A stretch of DNA of 64,000 nucleotides from Branchiibius cervicis (lineage in GTDB: Bacteria; Actinomycetota; Actinomycetes; Actinomycetales; Dermatophilaceae): contig NZ_JBHSWJ010000002.1 of the NCBI RefSeq assembly GCF_042661605.1, positions 186,001-250,000 of the forward strand, in the 5' to 3' direction. The position numbers were made by a program, and so were the translations under genes. This document shows positions 8,670 through 19,086 of this stretch, in pieces. The notes below the pieces were generated by a model. The model worked only from the letters and a program-made list of their open reading frames with translations. It was not told the DNA's origin and searched no databases. Position 1 is the first letter of the stretch; the number at the start of each line of letters is the position of its first letter.

Positions 8670-8698
8670 CCGCCGGCGACAAAGTAGTCGCCAAACCC

Positions 8699-8728
8699 TT
8701 GACAGTGACGCGCATCACTCTTTAGTTT
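8699..8728 (+). promoter_or_regulatory. Probable promoter of the uraD-uraH-uricase operon
   Basis: TTGACA at 8699-8704 and TAGTTT at 8723-8728 with an 18-base spacer give a sigma-70-like promoter. The candidate operator at 8737-8750 would fall at about the transcription start. Confidence 0.5.
8704..8719. promoter_or_regulatory. CRP/GlxR-like palindrome in the uraD promoter
   Basis: AGTGA-CGCGCA-TCACT is a perfect 5+5 palindrome with a 6-base spacer between the -35 and -10 elements. Near-identical TGTGA-N6-TCACA sites occur at 10809 and 12930 upstream of related genes, suggesting a Crp/GlxR-type regulator; the position here would fit repression. Confidence 0.45.
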
Positions 8729-8736
8729 CTTCATAC

Positions 8737-8750
8737 GGAATAACAATTTC
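8737..8750. promoter_or_regulatory. Candidate IclR operator (weaker match) before uraD
   Basis: GGAAT-AACA-ATTTC matches the GGAAW-N4-WTTCC pattern seen at 7812 and 12891 with one degraded arm. It lies 26 bp upstream of the uraD start and just after the proposed -10 element. Confidence 0.4.
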
Positions 8751-8775
8751 GCAGAATGGAATTTGGAGGAAGCGG

Positions 8776-9282
8776 ATGAGTCAGTCCCTTGAGCTGGGCA
8801 CCTTCAACGCCCTGCCAAGTGCCGATGCCCGCGCGTGGCTGGAGCAACTGTGCTCCTCGCCGCGCTGGGCGGCCGAGGTGACCGACGCTCGCCCGTACGC
8901 CGACCGCTCGGCTCTGTTGGAAACCTCCGATGCCGTGTTCGCGGGTCTGGATCCTGCCGATCTGGATGCTGCGCTCGCGGGTCACCCGCGGATCGGCGCA
9001 CAGGTCTCGGCCGAAGGTCACAGCGCCGACCTGTCCCGCTCCGAGCAGTCGTCGATGGCGTCGGCCGACGACCGGGTGAAGACCGCGCTGCGCGAGGGCA
9101 ACATCGCCTACGAGCAGCGGTTCGACCGGGTCTTCCTGATCCGGGCCGCCGGCCGCTCGCCGCAGGAGATGCTGACCGAACTGCAGCGCCGCCTCGGCAA
9201 CGACGAGGATGCCGAGATCGCCGAGGTCCGCGAGCAGCTGCGCCAAATCACCCGTTTACGACTGGAAGGAGCTCTGTCGTGA
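8776..9282 (+). CDS. uraD: OHCU decarboxylase
   Basis: Decarboxylates 2-oxo-4-hydroxy-4-carboxy-5-ureidoimidazoline to S-allantoin, the last step from urate. It has 168 residues, normal for a stand-alone UraD, with a GGAGG site before ATG 8776. The active-site motif AGHPRIGAQ carries the catalytic histidine (His70), followed by the conserved SEQSSM glutamate and FDRVFLIRAAGRS. Its stop overlaps the GTG of the next gene by 4 bases. A second UraD-like domain, fused to the permease at 10933, lacks this histidine, so this gene is the likely functional copy. Confidence 0.95.
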   Translation: MSQSLELGTFNALPSADARAWLEQLCSSPRWAAEVTDARPYADRSALLETSDAVFAGLDPADLDAALAGHPRIGAQVSAEGHSADLSRSEQSSMASADDRVKTALREGNIAYEQRFDRVFLIRAAGRSPQEMLTELQRRLGNDEDAEIAEVREQLRQITRLRLEGALS

Positions 9283-9602
9283 GCTCGTTGTCCACCCATG
9301 TCCTCGATGCTGTGGGCGGTGTCCCGGCGCCCGGCATCGCGGTCACCGTGACCGGCCCGGACGACGCGCCGGTCGGTGCGGGCGTCACCAATGAGGACGG
9401 CCGGATCGCCGACCTCGCGCCCGGCGGCCTGCCGCACGGGATCTACACCATCAGCTTCGCCACCGGTGAGTACTTCGACCGGATCGGCGTCGCGGCCTTC
9501 TATCCGAAGGTCGACATCACATTCACGGTTGCCGATGAGCGCCACTACCACGTGCCAGTCCTACTGAGCCCGTTCGCCTTTTCCACCTACCGAGGGAGCT
9601 GA
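9279..9602 (+). CDS. uraH: 5-hydroxyisourate hydrolase (transthyretin-like)
   Basis: Hydrolyses 5-hydroxyisourate to OHCU. It has 107 residues. GTG 9279 was selected because it overlaps the uraD stop (GTGA) and yields the family's N-terminal motif LSTHVLDA. The protein ends with the diagnostic tetrapeptide YRGS, and the HYHVPVLLSP segment carries a conserved active-site histidine. A perfect small TTR-like HIU hydrolase, sandwiched between uraD and uricase as in many actinobacteria. Confidence 0.95.
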   Translation: MSSLSTHVLDAVGGVPAPGIAVTVTGPDDAPVGAGVTNEDGRIADLAPGGLPHGIYTISFATGEYFDRIGVAAFYPKVDITFTVADERHYHVPVLLSPFAFSTYRGS

Positions 9603-9607
9603 CAACG

Positions 9608-10534
9608 ATGTCCTACGTCCTGGGATACAACCAATACGGCAAGGCCGAGGTGCACGTCGTGCGCGTTTTCCGCGACGACCCCACCGCCCCGCACGACCTG
9701 GTCGACTACAACGTCAGCGTCGCGCTGACCGGGGACTTCGACGAAGCCCACCAGACCGGCGACCAGGCCAAGGTGCTGACGACCGACGCGTGCAAGAACA
9801 CCGTCAACGCCTTCGCCAAGGAGGCCGGTGACGCCGTCCGCGAGCCGGAGTCCTTCGCGCTCGCGCTGGCCAACCACTTCGTCGACGACGTGCCGCAGGT
9901 GGAGACCGCGCGGATCAACATCGAAGCCTTCCCGTGGGTGCGTTCGCACGACAACCCGCATGCGTTCGTCAAGAACGGTGACTACGTGCGGACCGTGACC
10001 GTGACCCGCCGCGGTTCCGCGCCGGCGACCGTGGTCAGCGGCCTGAAGGACCTCACCGTCCTGAAGACCACCGACTCGGAGTTCCACGGGTTCTACCAGG
10101 AGAAGTACACGACGCTGCAGCCGACCAACGACCGCGTCATGGCGACCGCGATCAAGTCCCAGTGGGCGCACTCGAGCAACGACAAGGACTGGGGCGCATC
10201 GTTCGACGCAGTGTTCGAGGCCATCACGAAGGCCTTCGCGGGCGCCTACAGCTACGCGCTGCAGCACACCATCTGGGAGATGGGCCAGGCCGCTCTCGAC
10301 GCGGACGCGACCATCGCCGAGATCCGGATGAGCTGCCCCAACAAACACCATTTCGTGCTGGACCTGTCCTCCTTCGACCTGGAGAACAACAACGAGGTCT
10401 TCCACGCCGACGACCGGCCCTACGGGCTGATCGAGGCCACCATCAAGCGGACCGCCGACGTCGACGCGTCCGCGGCGTACGACCCGGGCCAGGCCTGGTC
10501 CGAGGCCGCGGCCAAGGTGCCGGCTGACGCCTGA
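9608..10534 (+). CDS. Urate oxidase (uricase)
   Basis: Cofactor-free oxidase converting urate and O2 to 5-hydroxyisourate and H2O2; two tunnelling-fold domains, 308 residues. Visible uricase motifs are YGKAEVHVVRV with the catalytic lysine, LTTDACKNTVNAFAK with the partner threonine, FHGFYQEKYTTLQPTNDRV in the second domain, and CPNKHHFVLDL near the C-terminus. It lies 5 bp after uraH, so all three urate-to-allantoin enzymes are made from one transcript. A strong hairpin 16 bp after the stop should end the operon. Confidence 0.97.
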   Translation: MSYVLGYNQYGKAEVHVVRVFRDDPTAPHDLVDYNVSVALTGDFDEAHQTGDQAKVLTTDACKNTVNAFAKEAGDAVREPESFALALANHFVDDVPQVETARINIEAFPWVRSHDNPHAFVKNGDYVRTVTVTRRGSAPATVVSGLKDLTVLKTTDSEFHGFYQEKYTTLQPTNDRVMATAIKSQWAHSSNDKDWGASFDAVFEAITKAFAGAYSYALQHTIWEMGQAALDADATIAEIRMSCPNKHHFVLDLSSFDLENNNEVFHADDRPYGLIEATIKRTADVDASAAYDPGQAWSEAAAKVPADA

Positions 10535-10550
10535 GCCAGCCGATCGACGT

Positions 10551-10587
10551 ACGGCGCCGTCGCCCCTGTGCGGGGTGGCGGCGCCGT
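10551..10587 (+). terminator. Hairpin terminator after the uricase operon
   Basis: ACGGCGCCG...CCCC pairs with GGGG...CGGCGCCGT around a short TGTG-type loop, giving a 37-base hairpin beginning 16 bp after the uricase stop. It has no clear U-tract, as is common in actinobacteria. Confidence 0.6.
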
Positions 10588-10610
10588 TCGCTGTGCGCTT
10601 GCGGTCGGGC

Positions 10611-10740
10611 GCGTGGGTCGAGTGGCCGTGTGTTGCTTCCGTACGTCGATCCACGGGTGCATGCGAGGGTCGAGTGGCCCTGTGTTGCTTCCGTACGTCG
10701 ATCCACGGGTGCATGCGTGGGTCGAGTGGCCGTGTGTTGC
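10611..10740. repeat. 52-bp tandem repeat, 2.5 units, carrying the dispersed 20-base box
   Basis: Two full 52-bp units begin at 10611 and 10663 and a 26-bp half unit at 10715. Units are nearly identical (two differences). Each begins with the box GGTCGAGTGGCCGTGTGTTG or a one-base variant, followed by about 26 bases including CCGTACGTCGATCCACGGG. Related box pairs, again 52 bp apart, occur at 30844 and, inverted, at 37389. The unit lies between the uricase terminator and the next promoter. Confidence 0.85.
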
Positions 10741-10769
10741 GCGGCGGCCAAGCTCACTATCCGACTGGC

Positions 10770-10783
10770 GGAAATTTGTTTTC
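10770..10783. promoter_or_regulatory. Candidate IclR operator upstream of the permease gene
   Basis: GGAAA-TTTG-TTTTC fits GGAAW-N4-WTTCC with one mismatch and lies 10 bp upstream of the proposed -35 element. Weak on its own; supported by the stronger copies at 7812 and 12891. Confidence 0.3.
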
Positions 10784-10792
10784 GTTTTTTGC

Positions 10793-10824
10793 TTGACCGG
10801 ACTGCATTTGTGACTAGGCTCACA
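10793..10824 (+). promoter_or_regulatory. Probable permease promoter with CRP/GlxR-type site
   Basis: TTGACC at 10793-10798 and TAGGCT at 10815-10820 with a 16-base spacer resemble a sigma-70 promoter. TGTGA-CTAGGC-TCACA at 10809-10824, a perfect Crp-family palindrome, overlaps the -10 element. If both assignments hold, binding would block transcription. The same palindrome arms occur before the xdh operon at 12930. Confidence 0.45.
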
Positions 10825-10842
10825 GAGTCCCCGCGGGTGTTC

Positions 10843-10887
10843 GGCATGGATAACCAGCCGCGGATGTTCGGTCAGCAAAACCATGCC
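10843..10887 (+). promoter_or_regulatory. Candidate purine-sensing riboswitch (xanthine/NMT1-like), copy 1
   Basis: GGCATGG at 10843-10849 pairs with CCATGCC at 10881-10887. Between them lie ATAACC, a small hairpin (CCG...CGG), TCAG and a short A-rich strand before the 3' stem. The copy at 12962-13005 keeps ATAACC and TCAG exactly, while both stems change by compensatory substitutions, which indicates a folded RNA. It lies 46 bases before the permease ATG. Two short helices flanking a conserved internal loop resemble my recollection of the xanthine/urate-binding NMT1 class; that class assignment is an inference. Confidence 0.55.
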
Positions 10888-10932
10888 TGCTGGTGACGAC
10901 ACGTCACCGGCTCTCGAGCGGAAAGGTCCGCT

Positions 10933-12864
10933 ATGACCACTGTGGCCGCGCCTCCTCGCAAAGCCGTCCACCCCGTAGACGAGGTGCTTCCGGCGCCGAA
11001 GCTTGCGATCTACGGTCTACAACATCTACTGGCGTTCTACGCCGGCGCCGTCATCGTCCCGATCCTGCTGGCCAGCGGTATCGGCCTCGATACCAAACAA
11101 CTCATCCACCTGATCAACGCGGACCTGTTCACCTGCGGTATCGCCTCGATCATCCAATCGATCGGTTTCTGGAAGATCGGCGTCCGACTGCCGTTGCTGC
11201 AGGGGGTCACCTTCACTGCCGTCGCACCGATGATTACCATCGGCCTGGCCGCGGGTGGCGGCACCGACGGTCTGCTGACCATCTACGGATCGGTCATCGT
11301 CGCGGGTCTGGTCACGTTCCTGGTGGCGCCGTACTTCGGCAAGCTGGTGCGCTTCTTCCCGCCGGTCGTCACCGGCACGGTCATCACGGTCATCGGCCTG
11401 TCGCTGCTACCGGTCGCCGCGGGTGACGCCGTCATGGACACCTCCGGCAAAGCGGATCCGACCAACGGCCGCAACCTGTGCTACGCGATCGGCACCATCC
11501 TGGTCATCGTCGCGCTGCAGCGGGTCTTCCGCGGCTTCATCGCCACCATCGCCGTCCTGATCGGTCTGGTCGGCGGCACCCTGATCGCCTGGATGCTCGG
11601 GGATGCGACCTTCAGCGAAGTCGGTTCGTCGTCCTGGGTGGGCGTGACGACGCCGTTCTACTTCGGTATTCCGAAATTCAGTGTCGTGGCGATCATCTCG
11701 ATGATCATCGTCATGATGATCACGGCCGTCGAGACGACCGGCGATGTGTTCGCCACCGCCGAAATCGTCGAGAAGAGAGTGGATTCCACCGACGTCACCC
11801 GTGCGCTGCGGGCCGACGGTGTCGCCACCTTCATCGGCGGCATCCTGAACTCCTTCCCCTACACCTGCTTCGCCGAGAACGTCGGGTTGGTGCGCCTGAC
11901 CCGGGTCAAGAGCAGGTACGTCGTGGCCACCGCTGGTCTGTTCATGATCATCCTGGGTCTCCTGCCGAAGGCAGGCGCTCTGGTCGCCGGCATCCCCAAG
12001 CCGGTGCTCGGCGGTGCCGGTCTGGCGATGTTCGCCACCGTGGCGGTCGTCGGTATCCAGACCCTGTCCAAGGTCGACTTCAACGACCATCGCAACGTGA
12101 TCATCGTGGCGACCAGTCTGGCGCTGGCGATGATGGTGACCGCACAACCGGGGATCGCCAAGGCCCTGCCGGAGAAGTTGCAGGTCCTGCTGGGCAGCGG
12201 TATCACGATCGGCAGCATCGCGGCCTTCGTGCTGTACCTCGTCTTCTACCACGTGGGTAACGATCGAGGACCCGCCGTCGCGGGCTCGCCGGGCAACCTG
12301 ATCCGCTTGGAGCAGGTCAACCAGATGTCCGAGGACGAATTCGCCCAGACCTTCGGCGGCCTCTTCCAGGGTCCGGACTGGGTCGTGCACCGTGCCTACG
12401 CACAGCGGCCGTTCCGTGACACCGCAGATCTCCGACGCTCGTTCCAGGAGGCGCTGTTCGCCGCGACCCCGCAGGAGCAGGCCGAATTGATCGCCGGCTA
12501 CCCGCGGCTGGGTTCCGATGAGGTCATCGAGGGCACCACGGGTGCTGCCTCCCAGGAGGAGCAGTCCTTGCGGGGCCTGACCCACCTCAACGGCGCCGAC
12601 CAGGAGCGGTTGGATGCGTTGACCTCGGCCTACCGGGAGCGGTTCGGCTTCCCGCTGGTGGTGTCGTTGCGCGATGAGGGCGGCTTCGATCAGATCATCG
12701 AGCACGGCGAACGCCGACTGCACAACTCCGTGGTCCAGGAGCACAACAGCGCGATGGTGGAGATCGCCAAGATCGCCGGATACCGATTCGATGACCTGGT
12801 TGCCGAGGCCAACCCGCTGCAGGCGGCGGCGCTGAGCCACCTGAACACCCCGCACGATCGGTAA
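10933..12864 (+). CDS. NCS2 family purine permease fused to an OHCU-decarboxylase-like domain
   Basis: A 643-residue two-domain protein. Residues about 20-445 are an NCS2 symporter (LAIYGLQHLLAFYAGAVIVP, VRLPLLQGVTFTAVAPM, AVETTGDVFATAE, FPYTCFAENVGLV). After a short linker, residues about 465-635 match UraD (NQMSEDEFAQTFGGLFQGP, ATPQEQAELIAGYPRLG, SQEEQSL, FGFPLVVSLRD). The position of the catalytic His, as in His70 of the free UraD at 8776, is Tyr523 here, so the domain may not catalyse. The permease probably imports urate or xanthine; the cytoplasmic domain might channel, bind or sense urate breakdown products (inference). Preceded by a candidate riboswitch and a Crp-like site. Confidence 0.93.
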   Translation: MTTVAAPPRKAVHPVDEVLPAPKLAIYGLQHLLAFYAGAVIVPILLASGIGLDTKQLIHLINADLFTCGIASIIQSIGFWKIGVRLPLLQGVTFTAVAPMITIGLAAGGGTDGLLTIYGSVIVAGLVTFLVAPYFGKLVRFFPPVVTGTVITVIGLSLLPVAAGDAVMDTSGKADPTNGRNLCYAIGTILVIVALQRVFRGFIATIAVLIGLVGGTLIAWMLGDATFSEVGSSSWVGVTTPFYFGIPKFSVVAIISMIIVMMITAVETTGDVFATAEIVEKRVDSTDVTRALRADGVATFIGGILNSFPYTCFAENVGLVRLTRVKSRYVVATAGLFMIILGLLPKAGALVAGIPKPVLGGAGLAMFATVAVVGIQTLSKVDFNDHRNVIIVATSLALAMMVTAQPGIAKALPEKLQVLLGSGITIGSIAAFVLYLVFYHVGNDRGPAVAGSPGNLIRLEQVNQMSEDEFAQTFGGLFQGPDWVVHRAYAQRPFRDTADLRRSFQEALFAATPQEQAELIAGYPRLGSDEVIEGTTGAASQEEQSLRGLTHLNGADQERLDALTSAYRERFGFPLVVSLRDEGGFDQIIEHGERRLHNSVVQEHNSAMVEIAKIAGYRFDDLVAEANPLQAAALSHLNTPHDR

Positions 12865-12890
12865 GCAGGTCGTGGCGCACTCCGCATCGT

Positions 12891-12904
12891 GGAATCGATA
12901 TTCC
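12891..12904. promoter_or_regulatory. Candidate IclR operator upstream of the xdh operon
   Basis: GGAAT-CGAT-ATTCC is a clean match to the GGAAW-N4-WTTCC pattern; the flanking bases continue as TTCCGAA, the same string as at 7801. It lies about 175 bp before xdhA. Confidence 0.5.
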
Positions 12905-12929
12905 GAATTGACTCCACGGTGCGGTAGTG

Positions 12930-12945
12930 TGTGACCCGCCTCACA
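12930..12945. promoter_or_regulatory. CRP/GlxR-type palindrome upstream of the xdh operon
   Basis: TGTGA-CCCGCC-TCACA, with the same perfect arms and 6-base spacer as at 10809. It lies 17 bp before the second riboswitch-like leader, the same arrangement as in front of the permease gene. Confidence 0.5.
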
Positions 12946-12961
12946 AGGTCGTTGCTCGTTC

Positions 12962-13005
12962 GACATGGATAACCGGGCGACTTCCTCGATCAGACCAACC
13001 ATGTC
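12962..13005 (+). promoter_or_regulatory. Candidate purine-sensing riboswitch (xanthine/NMT1-like), copy 2
   Basis: GACATGG at 12962-12968 pairs with CCATGTC at 12999-13005. Compared with copy 1, one base pair of the outer stem changes from G-C to A-U, and two of three pairs in the inner hairpin (CGA...TCG) also change while remaining paired. ATAACC and TCAG in the internal loop are identical. It is 75 bases before the xdhA start, suiting feedback control of purine oxidation. Confidence 0.55.
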
Positions 13006-13080
13006 CCCGGCTGCTGTGGTCCCCTAGGTAGTGGATCCGCAGCGCGGCGGGGACGGACGCGAGATGCGAAGGAGGCCGCG

Positions 13081-14531
13081 ATGCGAGCCACGGTCAACGG
13101 GAGCCCCACCTCACTGGACGAGGTGACCGCCCACACCAACGCCCTGGACTGGCTGCGCGACCAGGGCCTGACCGGCGCCAAGGAGGGGTGCGCAGAGGGG
13201 GAGTGCGGTGCCTGCTCGGTGCTCGTGGCCCGCCCTGACAGGGATGGCGCGACGACCTGGACCGCGGTCAATGCCTGCCTCATCCCGGCGTTGTCGTTGG
13301 AGGATCAGACCGTCGTCACCGCCGAAGGCCTGGGAGAGCCCGGCGACCTGCATCCGGTCCAGCAGGAGATGGCCGTGCGCGGCGGCTCGCAGTGCGGTTA
13401 TTGCACTCCCGGGTTCGTCTGCAGCATGGCGGCCGAGTACTACCGCAAGGACCGCACCCCGGGTTCGGCAGCTGGCACCGAAGCCGATGAGCACGGTGCG
13501 CACGAGTACGGACCGAACGGCTTCGATCTGCATGCGTTGAGCGGCAACCTGTGCCGGTGCACCGGATACCGCCCGATCCGCGACGCGGCGTACGCCCTGG
13601 GTGTCCCTGATGGCTCCGATGACCTGGCCGCCCGCCGGGGCAAGCCGGCACCCGCTGCTGCGCACACCGACGTCACGGTGGCGGGAGCGCGGTACGTACG
13701 GCCTAAGACTCTGATCGAAGCCATCGACCTCCTGGCTGCCGATGACAAAGCCCAGTTGGTCGCGGGATCCACCGACTGGGGCGTCGCCGCCAACCTGTTG
13801 ATGACCCGGGCGACCACCCTGATCGCCATCGACCGACTGCCCGAGCTGCGTGACCTGACCGAGGACGACGACAGTTTCATGATCGGTGCGGCGCTGACCC
13901 TGTCTGAGGTCGAGAACCGGCTCGACGGACGAATTCCCCTGTTGGATGGACTGTTTCCGCAGTTTGCCTCCCGACTGATCCGCAATGGCGGCACGATCGG
14001 TGGCAACCTGGGCACCGGCTCGCCGATCGGCGACACGCCGCCGGCGCTGCTTGCGCTGGAGGCTTCGCTGGTGCTGGCCGGGCCCGGCGGCGAGCGGACC
14101 GTACCGCTCGCGGAGTACTTCACCGGGTACCGCCAGTCGGTGCGGGACAGAGCCGAGATCATCAAGGCGGTCGTCATCCCCAAACCCCTGGCGGCCCACA
14201 CCGCCTTCCACAAGATCGCCAAACGCCGGTTCGACGACATCTCCAGTGTCGCTGTCGGATTCGCGATCGACGTGAGCGACGGGATCGTCACCCGAGCGCG
14301 GATCGGCCTGGGCGGTGTCGCTGCAACTCCGCTGCGCGCCACCGCTGCAGAGAGTGTGTTGGAAGGGCGTCCGTGGACGGCTGAGACCGTGCGAGAGGCA
14401 GCGGCCGCGTTGGCCGATGCCGGTACGCCGATGAGCGACCACCGTGCCAGCAGCGCCTACCGCACCGCGATGTTGCGAACTGCGCTGCACAAGTTCTACG
14501 TGGAAATCACGTCCGTGCAGGAGGTTTCGGC

Positions 14532-14535
<4 letters not shown>
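13081..14535 (+). CDS. xdhA: Xanthine dehydrogenase small subunit (2Fe-2S and FAD)
   Basis: Electron-transfer subunit of xanthine dehydrogenase; 484 residues. The N-terminal plant-type 2Fe-2S domain has EGCAEGECGACSV, the second cluster domain has GGSQCGYCTPGFVCS and NLCRCTGYRP, and the FAD-binding domain (about 200-480) has LVAGSTDWGVAANL and IRNGGTIGGNLGTGSPIGDT. AAGGAGG precedes ATG 13081. Electrons from the Mo site in XdhB pass through these centres to NAD+. Its stop overlaps xdhB by 4 bases (ATGA), the first of three such couplings in the operon. Confidence 0.95.
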
Positions 14536-16990
<2,455 letters not shown>

Positions 16991-16994
<4 letters not shown>

Positions 16995-17794
16995 GCTGGG
17001 TGTCGCAGGTCGCGGCGGCCCGGGCCCGACGTGACCCTGCCGTCCTGGTGACAGTCACGTCGGCGCGGGGCCACGTGCCGCGCGACGCGGGCGCGAAGAT
17101 GGTGGTGACGGCGACCCGCGAGAGCGGGAGCGTCGGTGGCGGCAACCTCGAGGCGTCCGCGATCGAGAAAGCGCGGGAAATGATCGCCGCTGACGAGATC
17201 GTCCCCGTGACAATGGATTTCGCCCTCAATGAGCATGCTCCGGTCGAGCACGGCACGCAATGCTGCGGCGGCGAGGTGACCTTGTTGCTGGAGCCGATCC
17301 CGCCGGTCCCGGCGATCGCCGTCTTCGGCGCCGGACACGTCGGTCTGGAGTTGTCGCGCATCCTGGTGCGGCAGGATCTCGATCTGCACCTGATCGATTC
17401 CCGGGCCGGCGAGCTGGCGCCCGAGCGTCTGGGGATTCTCAGCGATCCGGTGGGCACGCTCACCACGCATCACGCGCCGGTGCCCGAACTCGTCCTGGGC
17501 CAGGTGCCGCGCGGCACGCACGTGCTGATCATGACGCATGACCACTCCGAGGACATGGCGCTGTGTGACGCAGCGCTGCGATGCGGCCATCTGGGCAGCA
17601 TTGGTCTGATCGGCTCGCGGTCCAAGTGGCGACGGTTCGAGAAGAGGTTGCTGGCCGAGGGGCATTCGCCGGAGGCGGTCGCAGCCATCAGCTGTCCGAT
17701 CGGTCTGCCGTCGATCACCGGCAAGGAGCCGGCGGTGATCGCGCTCAGTGTGGCCGCACAGTTGGCGTCACAGTTCGCGGTGGCCCACGCGTGA
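16991..17794 (+). CDS. xdhC: XdhC, xanthine dehydrogenase molybdenum-cofactor insertion protein
   Basis: Chaperone that binds and loads sulfurated molybdenum cofactor into XdhB; 267 residues. Starts at GTG 16991, overlapping the xdhB stop. The N-terminal XdhC domain shows GHVPRDAGAKM and SVGGGNLEASAIEKA. A Rossmann-like C-terminal domain has AVFGAGHVGLELSR and SIGLIGSRSKWRRF. This order xdhA-xdhB-xdhC-guaD is common in purine-degrading bacteria, and the four-base overlap at both ends indicates coupled translation. Confidence 0.93.
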
Positions 17795-19086
17795 GCGTCA
17801 TCTACCGGGTGCGGGTACTGGATACGCCCGCGGATCCGTTCTCCGGCGGTGAGCTGCGTTCCGGCGACGACGTCGGCCTGCTGGTGGATGACGGAATCAT
17901 CATGGCCCGTGATGAATTCGCGGTCGTCCGACAGAGCGCCGCGGATGCTGAAGTCGTCGATCTGCGTGCAGGTGTGCTGCTACCCGGACTGATCGACACG
18001 CATGTGCATTTCCCCCAGGTGCACGTCATCGGCGGGCTGGGGATGCCGTTGCTGGACTGGCTGGAGCATTGCGCGTTGCCCGAGGAGGCACGCCTGGCCG
18101 ACCGCGACTACGCGGGCCGGATCGCGCGGGAGTTCCTGTCCGGCCTACTCAGAGCCGGTACGACCTCGGCCATGGTCTTCGGAGCGCACTACGCCACCGC
18201 GATGGACGCGTTCTTCGAAGAGGCGTCGCGGGCGGGCGTCCGGGCTACGGCCGGGCTGGTCGTCAGCGACCGGATCCTCCGGTCGGATCTGCTGACGACA
18301 CCCCAGCGTGCCTACCAGCAGAGCCGGACCCTGATCGACACGTGGCACGGCCGCGGACGGTTGCGCTATGCCGTCACTCCGCGGTTCGCGCTCTCCGCTT
18401 CGGGCCCGATGCTGGAGTCCTGCCAGCAACTGGTGAAGGAGACACCGGATGTCTTCGTCACCTCGCACGTGAACGAGAACCTCCGCGAGATCACCGAGGT
18501 GGCAACGCTTTTTCCGGATTCACGGAACTACGTCGACTGCTACGACCGGTACGGATTGCTGGGCCGGCGGACCATCCTGGCGCACAACGTGCACCCCCAA
18601 GCGGCGGGACTGTCCGCGCTGGCGGCCGCATCCGCCTCGGTGTCGCACTGCCCGACCAGCAACTCCTCATTGGGCAGCGGCCTGTTCCCGTTGCGTGAGC
18701 ATCGGGACGCCGGAGTACGGGTGGCTCTGGGCAGCGACGTCGGCGGCGGCACCGGTTTCAGTCTGTTCAAAGAGGGACTGCAGGCCTACTTCGTGCAGCA
18801 GCTGCTCGGGGACCGTGGTGTGCCGCTCACCCCTGCACATCTGCTCTATCTCGCGACTGCCGCCGGCGCACAGGCGCTCGACCTGGCCGACACGGTCGGC
18901 GATCTGTCCGTCGGGAAGTCCTTCGACGCCATACTCGTGCGTCCCGCAAAGGGATCCACGCTCGACGTATGCCTGGAGAACGCCGCCGGCCCGAGCGATG
19001 CGCTGGCGAAGATCTTCGTCCTCGGCACGACGTACGACGTGGCGCAAGTCTGGATCGCCGGCGATCAGGTGCACGCGCGCGACTGA
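17791..19086 (+). CDS. guaD: Guanine deaminase
   Basis: Amidohydrolase converting guanine to xanthine, feeding XdhAB. GTG 17791 overlaps the xdhC stop and gives a 431-residue protein of the normal size. Metal-site motifs are LLPGLIDTHVHFPQ (HxH), VTSHVNENLREI, ILAHNVHP and the aspartate in ALGSDVGGGTGFSLFKEG, which is characteristic of guanine deaminases. It is the last gene of the xdh operon; a small GTCCGC/GCGGAC hairpin (19087-19104) abuts its stop codon. Confidence 0.93.
   Translation: MSVIYRVRVLDTPADPFSGGELRSGDDVGLLVDDGIIMARDEFAVVRQSAADAEVVDLRAGVLLPGLIDTHVHFPQVHVIGGLGMPLLDWLEHCALPEEARLADRDYAGRIAREFLSGLLRAGTTSAMVFGAHYATAMDAFFEEASRAGVRATAGLVVSDRILRSDLLTTPQRAYQQSRTLIDTWHGRGRLRYAVTPRFALSASGPMLESCQQLVKETPDVFVTSHVNENLREITEVATLFPDSRNYVDCYDRYGLLGRRTILAHNVHPQAAGLSALAAASASVSHCPTSNSSLGSGLFPLREHRDAGVRVALGSDVGGGTGFSLFKEGLQAYFVQQLLGDRGVPLTPAHLLYLATAAGAQALDLADTVGDLSVGKSFDAILVRPAKGSTLDVCLENAAGPSDALAKIFVLGTTYDVAQVWIAGDQVHARD

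Noticed and set aside
10611..10740. CRISPR-like look of the 26-base box plus 26-base interval
   Set aside because: The intervals at this locus are nearly identical and only 2.5 units exist, with no cas genes; a tandem/dispersed repeat explains it better.
11407..13002. A 531-codon minus-strand frame opposite the fused permease gene
   Set aside because: Antisense shadow of a GC-rich gene; no hydrophobic segments or motifs, whereas the plus strand encodes a clear NCS2-UraD protein.
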